This document shows, one piece after another, positions 1 through 8,566 of a stretch of DNA of 59,861 bases. The number at the start of each line of letters is the position of its first letter. Position 1 is the first letter of the stretch. Position numbers and translations under genes: made by a program. The DNA is from Paenibacillus antibioticophila. GTDB taxonomy: Bacteria > Bacillota > Bacilli > Paenibacillales > Paenibacillaceae. The notes under the pieces were generated by a model. The model saw nothing but the letters and a program-made list of their open reading frames with translations. It searched no databases and had not been told where the DNA came from. The stretch is from NCBI RefSeq assembly GCF_000455265.1, contig NZ_HG005141.1, positions 270,929-330,789 of the forward strand. The letters are read 5' to 3'.

Positions 1-528
1 GAATCCAGAGAGGCGCTGGAGGAGGCGCTGGAGGAGTATCCCGGCACCCTGCTGGCGATTTCGCATGACCGCTACTTCATCAATAAGGTGGCCGGCCGGG
101 TCTGGTCGCTGGAGGACGGGTCGATGACCGTCACGCCGGGCGACTATGATGATTACCGGGCGGAGCGGGCCCGCAGGGGAACCGCCGCGGCTGAAGCGGC
201 GGAGACGGGCGGGAGCGCCCGGGCACAACAAAGCCCCGGCGGAGGCACGCAGAGTCGTGCCGCCGGGGCGAAGGATGCCTTGCCGCCGCACAGCGGTGCG
301 GGTGCGCGCGGCAAGGCCGCGAATCCAGCCGCGGTGCAGCGGCTGGAGCGCGAGATTGCCGCCGCCGAAGCGGAGCTGGCGGCGGTGGATGCGGCGATGC
401 TCGAGCCGCAGAACGCTCGCGATGCCGGACGGCTGAGCGAGCTGCTGGCCGAGCGGGAGAGCAGCTCGGGGCGGCTGGACCAGCTGCTGGAGCAGTATTT
501 TTCGCTGCTTGAGGAAGAAGAAAAATGA
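1..528 (+). CDS. ABC-F family ATP-binding protein, C-terminal fragment
   Basis: The reading frame is open from the first base of the window, so the 5' part lies outside. The visible 175 residues begin in the second nucleotide-binding domain just before the H-loop (LAISHDRYFINKV) and run through the typical ABC-F segment V-W-S-L-E-D-G. After a low-complexity Ala/Gly/Arg-rich linker (about residues 45-105 of the fragment) comes a charged helical tail rich in E, L and R that ends EEEEK. Such tails are the C-terminal coiled coil of Uup/YdiF-type ABC-F proteins, which act on the ribosome or on translation rather than in membrane transport. The subfamily cannot be fixed from the fragment. The linker is markedly GC-rich compared with the downstream genes. 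Confidence 0.85.
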   Translation, partial: ESREALEEALEEYPGTLLAISHDRYFINKVAGRVWSLEDGSMTVTPGDYDDYRAERARRGTAAAEAAETGGSARAQQSPGGGTQSRAAGAKDALPPHSGAGARGKAANPAAVQRLEREIAAAEAELAAVDAAMLEPQNARDAGRLSELLAERESSSGRLDQLLEQYFSLLEEEEK

Positions 529-674
529 GTTCTTGATTTCCTATGTGTTGCGTTGTGGCCGCAAATGGGTACTAAATAAGAGTTTGGTGCCCGTTGGATA
601 GAAATGGATAGGACATGTTATACTGGAACATACAGGAAAAGGGATATAGAGAAAATACAAGGAGTTGAGACCTG

Positions 675-1964
675 TTGCTTCCAACTGCAGGAACCAGCCG
701 CAGCCACAAGCGGCTTCTCGCAGGTTTGATCGCCTTTGTTGGTGTTCTGGCCTGCATTATTGTACTTGTGTATCACGATTATTTTCTGCTGGGAGATCCC
801 GTTCAGCCGAACAACGATGATGTGAAGTATATCCAGAGCGCCCGCTTGCTGATCAATGAGGGTGTTCTGGCCTATAACACGAAGGAGCGCCCGTCGGCGT
901 TCATTATGCCGGGCATGCCCGTCCTGCTGGGCGGCTTCATGACCGTGTTCGGTCAGGAGCAAGGCGGTGTCATTGCCTTCCGTCTGTATCAATGCCTGCT
1001 CCAGGCCTTTTCGATTTATCTGATCTATTTTATTGGACGTAAAGTTTTCTCGCCAAGGGCCGGCTTGATTGCAGCCATGATCAGCGCCTTCTACATGCCG
1101 GATTACTTCGCCTCGGGAGTGATTCTCTCTGAAGGCACGTTTCGAACCCTGCTGCTGATGATGGTTTGCGTCACCTTAATTGCACGGGAGAAGAACCGAA
1201 CCTGGCTCTATGTCATCATCGGTGTATTGACGGCGGCGGCTGCCTACTTTAAGCCCCATGCCTCTCTTTACCCTGCTGTTTTTCTAGTAATCTGGTATGC
1301 AGACAAGCTACCCTGGCGGCAAGCCGTCAAGTATTTGTCTGTGATGGCGGGCGTGTATGTCCTGCTGTTATGCCCATGGTGGATTCGTAACTGGCTCACC
1401 TTTCATGAATGGATCACGTTCACGAACTCCGGCGGGAGCCCGTTCCTGCTCGGAACCCGGATCGATGGACAGCTTCCGCCTCCCGGATTCTTTGAGGAGT
1501 ATCCCCAGTATTCGCCGGAGTCCCTGTTCCAAGGAGCGGATCATGCCGCTGTGCAGAAGGGCCTGGACGTTCTCTCTTACGGACTGCGCCATGAGCCGCT
1601 GAAGTATATCTATTGGCTCACGTTGGGAAGATGGGTTGAGCTGTATTTCCACCCCTTCTATTCCCGGCCGATCTGGCCGATAACCCGTCCGGTTATGGAT
1701 GTCCTTCAAATCTTGCTAATGCTGGGTAATATGGCGGGAATCGCTTGGGCCATGTTCAAGCGAGGCTTCCTTCGGCTGCTTCCGCTCTGGCTTGCGCTGG
1801 GCTATTTCACCGTTATTTATTTGCCGTTTGTGGCCTTTGGCCGCTATGGCTATCCCAATATGGCCCTATTGATCCTGTTCGGAGCCGGGTTGATCGATGG
1901 AATGCTGGCATACCGTCAAACACCGTCTCTCAAGACCGGCGGAAGGAGGACTTCTTCATCATGA
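675..1964 (+). CDS. GT-C type membrane glycosyltransferase (PMT/ArnT-like)
   Basis: A 429-residue polytopic membrane protein. After a short cytoplasmic N-terminus and a first TM helix (about residues 15-33), an extracytoplasmic loop carries the acidic pair NNDD (residues 46-49), the position where GT-C enzymes hold their catalytic acidic residue. About ten further hydrophobic segments follow. GT-C enzymes take a sugar from a polyprenyl-phosphate carrier outside the membrane and place it on a cell-surface acceptor. Start is TTG at 675, preceded by AAGGAG at 659-664. The stop overlaps the start of the next gene (ATGA), so it is the first gene of a coupled four-gene operon with a GT2 enzyme, a DUF2304 protein and a small flippase-like protein. 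The acceptor (teichoic acid, polysaccharide or protein) is unknown. Confidence 0.8.
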   Translation: MLPTAGTSRSHKRLLAGLIAFVGVLACIIVLVYHDYFLLGDPVQPNNDDVKYIQSARLLINEGVLAYNTKERPSAFIMPGMPVLLGGFMTVFGQEQGGVIAFRLYQCLLQAFSIYLIYFIGRKVFSPRAGLIAAMISAFYMPDYFASGVILSEGTFRTLLLMMVCVTLIAREKNRTWLYVIIGVLTAAAAYFKPHASLYPAVFLVIWYADKLPWRQAVKYLSVMAGVYVLLLCPWWIRNWLTFHEWITFTNSGGSPFLLGTRIDGQLPPPGFFEEYPQYSPESLFQGADHAAVQKGLDVLSYGLRHEPLKYIYWLTLGRWVELYFHPFYSRPIWPITRPVMDVLQILLMLGNMAGIAWAMFKRGFLRLLPLWLALGYFTVIYLPFVAFGRYGYPNMALLILFGAGLIDGMLAYRQTPSLKTGGRRTSSS

Positions 1965-2668
1965 AAATCCTGATTATCATTCCGGCGTATAATGAGGAAG
2001 GCAGCATCTCCTCGGTCATTGCAGATATTCGTCAGCATGTGCCGGATGCGGATATTCTCGTCGTTAATGACGGCTCGCGCGACAGAACCGAGCAGCTTGC
2101 CGAAGCCGCGGGAGCCCGTGTGCTCACGCTACCGTATAACGTGGGAATTGGCGGCGGCATGCAGACAGGTTACATCTATGCCCAGCGGATGGAATATGAT
2201 ATCGCCATCCAAATGGATGCCGACGGGCAGCATCCTGCCAAGGAGCTGCCGAAGCTGATTGCCAAAGTCGGAGCTTATGATCTTGTGATCGGGTCACGGT
2301 ATGCGGAGACGACTTCTTACCGCTCCTCGCGGATGCGGCGGCTGGGTATGCTTTTCTTCTCGGGGCTTGTTACACTCGTCACGGGCCAGCGGTTCACAGA
2401 TACGACAAGCGGATTCCGTGCAGCAGGACGCAAAGCGATTGACCTGTATGCGCGCTACTATCCTATAGATTACCCGGAGGTAGAATCCATTGTCTATCTG
2501 AAGCGAAGCGGCTGCCGGATCGCCGAGGTATCCACAGAGATGCATCGGCGGAAGGCGGGGCGTTCCTCGATTACCCCTTGGAAATCGGTCTATTATATGG
2601 TAAAAGTTACTTTAGCGGTATTAATGAGCGCTATGCGTTACAGCAGATCGGCGGTATCCCGGCCATGA
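1961..2668 (+). CDS. Glycosyltransferase family 2, polyprenyl-phosphate sugar transferase type
   Basis: 235 residues with a classic GT-A fold start (MKILIIIPAYNEE), the nucleotide-sugar loop VVNDGSRD near residue 35 and the metal-binding DxD as QMDADGQH at about 84-91. The overall layout is that of dolichol/undecaprenyl-phosphate mannosyl- or glucosyltransferases, which charge the lipid carrier on the cytoplasmic side. There are no clear C-terminal TM helices, so it is the short soluble type. ATG at 1961 is chosen because GGAAGGAGGA lies at 1941-1950 and it overlaps the upstream stop by 4 nt. A longer frame back to 1745 would run deep into the upstream gene. Its end again forms ATGA with the next gene. 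Its product would feed the GT-C enzyme encoded upstream. Confidence 0.88.
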   Translation: MKILIIIPAYNEEGSISSVIADIRQHVPDADILVVNDGSRDRTEQLAEAAGARVLTLPYNVGIGGGMQTGYIYAQRMEYDIAIQMDADGQHPAKELPKLIAKVGAYDLVIGSRYAETTSYRSSRMRRLGMLFFSGLVTLVTGQRFTDTTSGFRAAGRKAIDLYARYYPIDYPEVESIVYLKRSGCRIAEVSTEMHRRKAGRSSITPWKSVYYMVKVTLAVLMSAMRYSRSAVSRP

Positions 2669-3012
2669 GCATCTATGCCTTTTCAATTATACTGGCCTTT
2701 TCGTTCCTCGTGCTCGTTCTGGAGCTGGTTCGCAGGCAGAAGCTGAGAGAACAGTATTCCTTGCTGTGGATTCTGTTCAGTGTGGTCCTTGTCATTGTAT
2801 CGCTTAATGTATCGTTCATCGAATGGATTGCGGACCGGTTCGGCGTGAAATACGCTCCCGCTATTCTGTTTCTGTTCGGACTGCTGTTCTGCTTCATGAT
2901 TATTCTTCATCTAACCATCGTCGTAACCAAGCTGACCGCCCAAGTGCTGCGTCTGACTCAGGAGCTGACGATCCTCAAGGAGCGCGATTCGCTGCATGGA
3001 CAGAATGATTAG
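2665..3012 (+). CDS. DUF2304 family small membrane protein
   Basis: 115 residues. Two or three hydrophobic segments (about residues 3-22, 37-52 and 62-87) are separated by short charged loops (ELVRRQKLREQYSLLW), and the C-terminal helix is amphipathic (LTAQVLRLTQELTILKERD). This matches the DUF2304 family, which is very often found next to GT2 dolichyl-phosphate-type transferases. Its biochemical role is not established; a scaffold or partner of the GT2 enzyme is an inference from neighbourhood. ATG 2665 overlaps the upstream TGA by 4 nt. A possible earlier start at 2578 would overlap the GT2 gene heavily and is rejected. Confidence 0.8.
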   Translation: MSIYAFSIILAFSFLVLVLELVRRQKLREQYSLLWILFSVVLVIVSLNVSFIEWIADRFGVKYAPAILFLFGLLFCFMIILHLTIVVTKLTAQVLRLTQELTILKERDSLHGQND

Positions 3013-3343
3013 CTATCTTCTTTTGTTAGGAAATATTGTGCTTCTGGTTACCGGACAAGTATTATTCAAAGTCGGCCTCGCCCGCATCGGCGGCCTGAAT
3101 TGGGGAAAGCTTGTTACTTCGCCGGCCGTCCTTGGCGGAATTATGCTCTATGCCGTGGCCACCGTTCTTTGGTTCGCCGTGCTTACCCGGCTGCCGTTAA
3201 GCGTCGCCTATCCTATGCAGGCCTTTGCTTATGTGCTCGCCATGTTCCCTGCCTATTTTCTCTTTCATGAGTCTATAACCGCTTCGAAGGCCGCGGGGGT
3301 AGCAGTCATCCTGTTCGGCGTCTACTTGCTTGCAAGATCCTAA
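2996..3343 (+). CDS. SMR/EamA-like four-helix membrane protein, probable lipid-sugar flippase
   Basis: 115 residues in four hydrophobic helices. The pattern resembles EmrE/ArnE-ArnF: helix 1 contains LVTGQVLFKVGL, helix 3 carries LPLSVAYPMQAFAYVLA, and the last helix ends at the C-terminus (GVYLLARS). Proteins of this size beside GT2 and GT-C genes commonly flip the polyprenyl-phosphate-linked sugar across the membrane, completing a three-component glycosylation module. The gene overlaps the DUF2304 gene by 17 nt. AAGGAG about 13 nt upstream of 2996 is a somewhat long spacing, and ATG at 3005 is an alternative start. A drug-export role cannot be excluded from sequence alone, but the operon context argues against it. 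Confidence 0.78.
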   Translation: MDRMISYLLLLGNIVLLVTGQVLFKVGLARIGGLNWGKLVTSPAVLGGIMLYAVATVLWFAVLTRLPLSVAYPMQAFAYVLAMFPAYFLFHESITASKAAGVAVILFGVYLLARS

Positions 3344-3390
3344 ACGCCTTCCAATGTTTTAACTATATTTTCAACATAAGCATAAGCTAT

Positions 3391-3565
3391 GCGATAGTTA
3401 GAGGGGGCAACGTGTGAAGTATGCTTACGATCGCTGTTGTTCGCGGATTTCTTTAATTGGACTAAGTTCTAATAAGGGAGAAATCCGCTCACAAAGGCGA
3501 CCGCTGACGCTTCTACAGCACACTTCACACTTTTGCCCTGCTTACTTCGCCTTTGTAGTTCAACT
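3391..3565. repeat. Family A long-inverted-repeat element, copy 1
   Basis: First of eight related elements. The outer arms are GGGGCAACGTGTGAAGT (3404-3420) and its partner ACTTCACACTTTTGCCC (3522-3538). The inner arms are GTTCGCGGATTTCT and AGAAATCCGCTCACAAAGG. The outermost AGTT/AACT ends are degenerate here. It lies downstream of the glycosylation operon. No coding potential or transposase is present; it looks like a MITE or a large hairpin-forming intergenic repeat. The rest of 3344-3390 shows nothing recognisable. Confidence 0.85.
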
Positions 3566-3719
3566 GAAATGCAGTTGCACATGACTGCGTTACATGTTGC
3601 ATTGCAGCAAACTTGCAGCCCTCGAACATCATGCAAGCAGGGTACCGCTTGCGCTAGAGACCACGCTCCAGTGAAATTTCTTCCCTTAAATTCTTCATTC
3701 GGCGCTCAAACCCACCTTT

Positions 3720-3847
3720 AGTGAAAAAAATTACCTTAGATCTCCAGTAACTAGTTAAACCCACGGGATAGCCACTTTTAAGCGAAAGAATTTCACTATA
3801 TCCGCATTTCTATCATTTCCACTGAATTTAAGGTAACTTTTTTCACT
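3720..3847. repeat. Family B 128-bp inverted-repeat element, copy 1
   Basis: The ends are AGTGAAAAAAATTACCTTA (3720-3738) and TAAGGTAACTTTTTTCACT (3829-3847), complementary at 18 of 19 positions. The same element recurs at 38398-38525 with the same length and at 49183-49311. It has no coding capacity. The 155 bp between family A copy 1 and this element (3566-3719) resembles the sequence between the A and B elements at 37996-38397, so the two loci look like copies of one composite unit. Confidence 0.85.
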
Positions 3848-3920
3848 GCTATGAACGTTTTTTGTCAATCCCCTATTCCTTTTATGCAGCTTGATGTTGT
3901 GCAGATCTTTCAACACTTAA

Positions 3921-3964
3921 GAAAAAAGGTACAATCCCCTCAAAGTAATGAGGAACTGTACCTT
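3921..3964 (-). terminator. Rho-independent terminator of the ABC exporter operon
   Basis: Reading the minus strand, AAGGTACA pairs with TGTACCTT around an inner hairpin (CCTCA/TGAGG), followed by TTTTTTCTT. It lies about 65 bp past the stop of the gene ending at 4030. Confidence 0.75.
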
Positions 3965-4029
3965 CCTGATCAAATATAGACTTTTTTCGGGCCCCGGCCA
4001 GAGACACAAGACTCTTAAATGAGTTGCTA

Positions 4030-5931
4030 TTAACCAGCCTCCTGATCGAAGCCGCCTTTGGAAAACTGGCTATTGTAAAGATCGGCATAGAAGCCGCCTT
4101 TAGCCAGAAGCTCCTCATGATTGCCTTGCTCAATCACGGAACCATGATTCATCACTAGGATCAGATCGGCATCCTTAATGGTGGACAGGCGATGAGCGAT
4201 AACAAAGCTCGTTCTGCCCTTCATTAATTCGTTCATGGCCTTCTGGATGTAGACCTCGGTCCGGGTATCGACACTGCTGGTCGCTTCATCCAGAATAAGC
4301 ACCGCCGGATCAGCCAGAATCGCGCGGGCAATGGTCAGGAGCTGCTTCTGTCCTTGCGAAATATTCGAGGCTTCTTCATTCAGAATCGTGTCATAGCCTC
4401 CCGGAAGTGTACGGATAAAGTGATCCGCATGCGCTGTCTTGGCTGCGCGGATGACCTCCGCCTCTGTCGCCCCTTCGCGTCCATATGCAATATTATCGCG
4501 AATGGTGCCGTTAAAGAGCCATGTATCCTGGAGCACCATGCCGAACAGCGAACGCAGCTCCCCGCGTTTCATTTCCGTAATATTCACACCATCAATCGTA
4601 ATTGCACCGTCATTCAATTCGTAGAAACGCATCAGCAGATTGATCAGGGTTGTCTTCCCGGCACCCGTCGGACCCACAATAGCCACCGTTTGCCCCGGGC
4701 TGACTTCAATATTCATATCCGAGATCAGCGGCTGCTTGCCCTCATAACCAAATTTCACATGCTCGAAAGCTACGCGGCCCTGCGGTTCAGGCAGCGAGAC
4801 CGGCTTGTCAGCCTCCCGCACTTCTTCCTCTTCATCCAGAATTTCAAACACACGTTCCGCCGAAGCCACCGTAGATTGAATAATGTTGGCGATATTCGCC
4901 GTCTGGGTAATCGGCTGCGTAAATTGTCTTGCATACTGGATGAAGGCTTGCACGTCCCCGATTGTAATCGACTGCTTCGTGACCAATATCCCGCCTACAA
5001 CTGCAACGAACACATAGCCGATATTTCCGATGAAGCCCATGATCGGCATGATCATTCCCGAGATAAATTGCGCCTTCCAGCCTGCTTCATACAGCCGGCC
5101 GTTAATCTCATCAAATTGCTCCAGCGATTTCTTCTCTCGTCCGAACACTTTAATGACCTTGTGGCCGGTATACATTTCTTCAACATGACCATTCAATTTC
5201 CCCAGCTCCGCCTGCTGGCGCACGAACTGCTTCTGCGAGCGCTTGGCGAAGGCGCTGATCGCCACAATGCTGATCGGCAGGGTAAGTACCGCAATCAATG
5301 TCAAGAGCGGGCTAATAGTCAGCATCATGACCAGAACACCGATCAACGTCAGGATCGAAGTGATCAATTGAGTCAGGCTCTGCTGCAAGGTGGAGCTGAT
5401 GTTGTCCACATCGTTCGTCACTCGGCTCAGGGTCTCCCCATGCGTTCTGGCATCGTAGTATTTCAACGGCAGCCGGGACAGCTTATCATTGACCTCGCGC
5501 CGCAGGTCATAGACGGTCTTCTGCGCTACTCCAGCCATCAGGAACTGCTGGAAGTAGCTGAACAATGCGCTTAATACATAAAAGGCCAGCAGAATCAGAA
5601 TGATGTGCCATATATACTCGAAATCAATCGTAGCATCAGCTACTCCCTGAAATTTTGCCATAATGCCTTCAAACAGCTTGGTGGTTGCCTTCCCCATAAT
5701 TTTCGGGCTGACAATACTGAAAATAGTACTGATAATGGCCATGACAAGCACAGCAATCAATTGTACCTTGTGCGGCCGCAAATAGCGGATCAACCGCTTC
5801 AGAGTACCTTTGAAATCCTTCGCCTTCTCTACGGGCATCCCCATTCCCGGTCCTCCATGGGGACCGCCTGGTCTTGGACCGCGGCCTCGCTGTCCGGATG
5901 GCTGGTGTCTGTGTCTGTTATCCTGACTCAT
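4030..5931 (-). CDS. ABC exporter half-transporter, catalytically canonical subunit
   Basis: 633 residues: a His/Gly/Arg/Pro-rich N-terminus (about 7-31), a six-helix type I exporter membrane domain (about 45-340), then an ATPase domain. Walker A is GPTGAGKT at about 420-427. The signature is the variant ISQGQKQ, Walker B is LILDEATSS with the catalytic Glu, and the H-loop is VIAHRLST with His. The SQGQ signature with intact Glu/His is typical of the BmrD/YheH/TM288-type partner of heterodimeric multidrug exporters. The start ATG overlaps the stop of the upstream subunit gene (ATGA), consistent with co-translation of a 1:1 heterodimer. Substrates cannot be predicted; drugs or lipids are usual for the family. 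A MarR regulator heads the operon. Confidence 0.9.
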   Translation of the reverse strand: MSQDNRHRHQPSGQRGRGPRPGGPHGGPGMGMPVEKAKDFKGTLKRLIRYLRPHKVQLIAVLVMAIISTIFSIVSPKIMGKATTKLFEGIMAKFQGVADATIDFEYIWHIILILLAFYVLSALFSYFQQFLMAGVAQKTVYDLRREVNDKLSRLPLKYYDARTHGETLSRVTNDVDNISSTLQQSLTQLITSILTLIGVLVMMLTISPLLTLIAVLTLPISIVAISAFAKRSQKQFVRQQAELGKLNGHVEEMYTGHKVIKVFGREKKSLEQFDEINGRLYEAGWKAQFISGMIMPIMGFIGNIGYVFVAVVGGILVTKQSITIGDVQAFIQYARQFTQPITQTANIANIIQSTVASAERVFEILDEEEEVREADKPVSLPEPQGRVAFEHVKFGYEGKQPLISDMNIEVSPGQTVAIVGPTGAGKTTLINLLMRFYELNDGAITIDGVNITEMKRGELRSLFGMVLQDTWLFNGTIRDNIAYGREGATEAEVIRAAKTAHADHFIRTLPGGYDTILNEEASNISQGQKQLLTIARAILADPAVLILDEATSSVDTRTEVYIQKAMNELMKGRTSFVIAHRLSTIKDADLILVMNHGSVIEQGNHEELLAKGGFYADLYNSQFSKGGFDQEAG

Positions 5932-7655
5932 GCAATCTCCTCCTCCGACAGCTGGGAATATACAATCTCACGGTAGACTTCACAGCATTCCATCAGCTCG
6001 GCATGCGTACCGATACCGGCAACCCGGCTCTCGTTCAGCACGATAATCCGGTCGGCATCCAGCACGGTGCTTACCCGCTGGGCCACAATAATCACCGTCG
6101 ATTCTCGAGTTTCGTTCTTCAAGGCCGCACGCAGCTTCGCATCCGTCTTGAAATCCAGTGCGGAGAAGCTGTCGTCAAAGATGTACACCTCCGCCCCGCG
6201 CACAAGCGCTCTGGCGATGGATAGCCGCTGCTTCTGGCCCCCCGATACATTCGATCCGCCCTGGGCAATAATGGATTCATAGCCTTGCTCCATCTCGGTA
6301 ATAAAGTCCGACGCTTGAGCGACCTCTGCTGCGTGGCGAATCTCCTCGTCGCTGGCATCTTCTTTTCCGTAACGAATGTTCTCTGCAATCGTGCCGGTAA
6401 ACAGCACCGCCTTCTGCGGGACAAAGCCGATCTTTGAGCGCAGCTCCTCCTGGGACAGCTCTCTGATATCTACCCCGTCAACCATCACTCTTCCGCTTTC
6501 CGCATCATAGAAGCGCGGGATCAGGCTGATTAATGTAGACTTCCCGGATCCGGTGCCCCCAATGATCGCTGTAACCTCTCCCGGCTTGGCGCTGAAGGAG
6601 ATGTTCTGAATGGCGGGCTGCTCGGCTCCCGGATAGCTGAAGGTGACATCATCGAATTTGACGTATCCCTTCAATGCTCCAGCAGAAGCTCTTGAAGCCG
6701 CATCCTTAATCACCGGCTCCATATCCAGCACCTCTCTGATCCGAACTGCAGAGGCCTGAGCGCGTGGAATCATGACGAACATCATGGATACCATAATTAA
6801 TGAGAACAGAATTTGCATGGCATACTGCAAGAAGGCCATAAGATCGCCGACCTCCATGTGTCCCGAATCAATTCTTAATCCCCCGAACCAGATGATTGCA
6901 ATAGAGGAAACATTCATAACCAGCATCATCAACGGCATCATGAGGGCCATAATCTTGTTCACCCGGATCGCCGTGTCCGTCAAATCCTGGTTCGCTTGAT
7001 CGAACCGCTTTTGCTCATGTCCCATGCGGTTAAAGGCGCGAATGACCCGAATCCCTGTCAGCTCCTCACGGAGCACCAGGTTCAGACGGTCAATCTTCTT
7101 CTGGATCGCCTTGAACAGCGGCAAGCCTTTTCTCGCGATCAGGAAAATCGCCAGCGCCAGCACCGGCATAATGACAATCAGAGTCAGCGACAGCGTGGCA
7201 TCCTTTGAGACAGCCATAATGATTCCGCCAATACACATCATCGGCGCCATGACCATCATGCGAAGCATCATGATCAGCACTTGCTGAACCTGGGTAATAT
7301 CGTTCGTCGTACGGGTGATCAACGAAGCCGTCCCGACCTTGTCGAATTCCTCCAGCGAAAAGTTGGATACATGTCCGAATACCTTTCCGCGAAGCGTTCT
7401 TCCGAAGCCGGAGGCCGCCTTTGCAGAGAAAAGGCTTGAGCCGACAGAGCAAATCATTCCGCCCAGTGCGACAAGCAGCATGACGCCGCCCACCTTCCAG
7501 ATATATTCCGTATCTCCCATTACCACCCCGGTGTCCACAATATCAGACATCAATGTCGGCAAATACAGCTCCGTCAAGGTCTGGAAAAATACCAGAACTA
7601 ATACGGCTGCTACAAGCCAGCGGTATGGCTTCAAATGTTGAAACAGCTTCATCAT
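5928..7655 (-). CDS. ABC exporter half-transporter, subunit with degenerate ATP site
   Basis: 575 residues: six TM helices (about 15-300) and an ATPase domain with Walker A GGTGSGKS and signature VSGGQKQ. Two catalytic positions are altered. Walker B reads YIFDDSFSALD, with Asp instead of the catalytic Glu, and the H-loop is IVAQRVST, with Gln instead of His. This is the known asymmetry of BmrC/TM287-type subunits, where one composite site is non-hydrolytic. ATG 7655 is preferred because GTGGAG (7665-7670) then serves as its ribosome binding site; a GTG start at 7670 is possible. Between this gene and the MarR gene lies repeat copy A2, so an operon promoter must read through the hairpin element or a second promoter must exist. 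Confidence 0.88.
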   Translation of the reverse strand: MMKLFQHLKPYRWLVAAVLVLVFFQTLTELYLPTLMSDIVDTGVVMGDTEYIWKVGGVMLLVALGGMICSVGSSLFSAKAASGFGRTLRGKVFGHVSNFSLEEFDKVGTASLITRTTNDITQVQQVLIMMLRMMVMAPMMCIGGIIMAVSKDATLSLTLIVIMPVLALAIFLIARKGLPLFKAIQKKIDRLNLVLREELTGIRVIRAFNRMGHEQKRFDQANQDLTDTAIRVNKIMALMMPLMMLVMNVSSIAIIWFGGLRIDSGHMEVGDLMAFLQYAMQILFSLIMVSMMFVMIPRAQASAVRIREVLDMEPVIKDAASRASAGALKGYVKFDDVTFSYPGAEQPAIQNISFSAKPGEVTAIIGGTGSGKSTLISLIPRFYDAESGRVMVDGVDIRELSQEELRSKIGFVPQKAVLFTGTIAENIRYGKEDASDEEIRHAAEVAQASDFITEMEQGYESIIAQGGSNVSGGQKQRLSIARALVRGAEVYIFDDSFSALDFKTDAKLRAALKNETRESTVIIVAQRVSTVLDADRIIVLNESRVAGIGTHAELMECCEVYREIVYSQLSEEEIA

Positions 7656-7696
7656 TCCTATCAGCTCCACTTTCTCGATAAAATCTCTGGTCGTAT

Positions 7697-7899
7697 CTAT
7701 ATAAGTTGAACTGCTGAATTTTACGTTCTGGGGGCAACGTGTGAAGTGTTCATACGATCGCTGTTGTTCGCGGATTTCTCTGATTGAATTAAGTTATTAT
7801 ACGGTAGAAATCCACTCGCAAAGGCGAACGCTTACGCTTTTTCAGAACACTTCACACTTATGCCCTTTCTACGTAGCTTTTAAAGTTCAACTTATATAG
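7697..7899. repeat. Family A element, copy 2 (203 bp, perfect ends)
   Basis: Begins CTATATAAGTTGAACT (7697-7712) and ends with its exact reverse complement AGTTCAACTTATATAG (7884-7899). The interior has the family arms GGGGCAACGTGTGAAGTG / CACTTCACACTTATGCCC and the ACGATCGCTGTTGTTCGCG block. It sits between the MarR gene (stop 7902) and the first exporter gene, two bases from the MarR stop codon. Confidence 0.9.
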
Positions 7900-7901
7900 C
7901 G

Positions 7902-8366
7902 TTACTCTTTCTCTGGTTTCACATGGTTCCGTTCCATAAATTGATAGATCATTTCAAGTGTATCGATAAATTCCTTACTCCGCTCTTCACCCAAGAAATC
8001 TTTCAGTTCCTGAAAGCGCCGGAGCCGTGATTCCCTTGCTTTCTTGGTGAACCTGCTTCCTTCCTCTGTCAGTCTTACCCGCACTACACGCCGGTCCTCC
8101 TGATCATTGTAACGATGAACAAGTCCCTGTGCCTCCAGACTCTTGATCAACGGAGTGACGGTCGGAGAACTGATCTGCAGGAAGTTGCTGATCTCTGATA
8201 CCGTAACTCCTTCCGGCTGTTCAGCGCATCCTGACTGGACAGCAAACAGTATTCTGATCTCACTTGGCTTGAGGCCCCCCGTCTCGAAGTTACGCCAATC
8301 GGCTCTCCCGAATCTTCTGAGTATCTCCATCAGACGGCGGGTCTGGAGATCCTTGATCCTGTCCAC
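7902..8366 (-). CDS. MarR family transcriptional regulator
   Basis: 154 residues with a winged helix-turn-helix. The recognition region is VTVSEISNFLQISSPTVTPL (about residues 53-72), followed by the wing with the hallmark YNDQEDRRVVRVRLTEEG. The dimerising helices are at both ends. Start is GTG at 8364-8366, with AAGGTGAT upstream. MarR proteins repress drug-exporter operons and release DNA on ligand binding. The gene is first in the same direction as the two exporter genes, so local control of that exporter is likely. A near-perfect sigma-A promoter and a palindromic AGGTTACCT element lie just upstream and suggest autorepression. Confidence 0.9.
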   Translation of the reverse strand: MDRIKDLQTRRLMEILRRFGRADWRNFETGGLKPSEIRILFAVQSGCAEQPEGVTVSEISNFLQISSPTVTPLIKSLEAQGLVHRYNDQEDRRVVRVRLTEEGSRFTKKARESRLRRFQELKDFLGEERSKEFIDTLEMIYQFMERNHVKPEKE

Positions 8367-8408
8367 CCGATCACCTTCTTTTCTCGTTGTTTAAGATATT
8401 TAATATTT

Positions 8409-8433
8409 AGGTTACCTATTTATTAGCAGACCT
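8409..8433 (-). promoter_or_regulatory. Candidate MarR operator
   Basis: AGGTTACCT (an odd palindrome, AGGT-T-ACCT) with a further AGGT half-site 12 bp away lies just downstream of the -10 box of the marR promoter. This is a usual place for an autorepressor. The site is inferred from symmetry and position only. Confidence 0.45.
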
Positions 8434-8434
8434 A

Positions 8435-8463
8435 ATTATAGGAGCCCAATTGATGATTGTCAA
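8435..8463 (-). promoter_or_regulatory. Sigma-A promoter of the marR-exporter operon
   Basis: On the minus strand TTGACA (8458-8463), a 17-bp spacer and TATAAT (8435-8440) match the vegetative consensus at all 12 positions. Transcription would start near 8428, about 60 bp before the GTG start. Confidence 0.85.
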
Positions 8464-8493
8464 GCAAATGCTTAGAAGCTTATACATCCTGAT

Positions 8494-8566
8494 ATCAAAA
8501 AAATAAGACAGGGAGCCTTGCTGTGCCGATGAAAATCGTCACTTTAGCACTGCTCCCTGTCTTATT
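8494..8566 (-). terminator. Terminator of the pdaA-like gene
   Basis: AATAAGACAGGGAGC (8502-8516) pairs exactly with GCTCCCTGTCTTATT (8552-8566) around a 35-nt loop, followed on the minus strand by TTTTTTT. The upstream arm overlaps the TAA stop codon of the gene. Confidence 0.75.

Noticed and set aside
4354..5574. Open frame of about 400 codons antisense to the ABC exporter gene
   Set aside because: Shadow of a GC-biased gene; no start signal or family resemblance.
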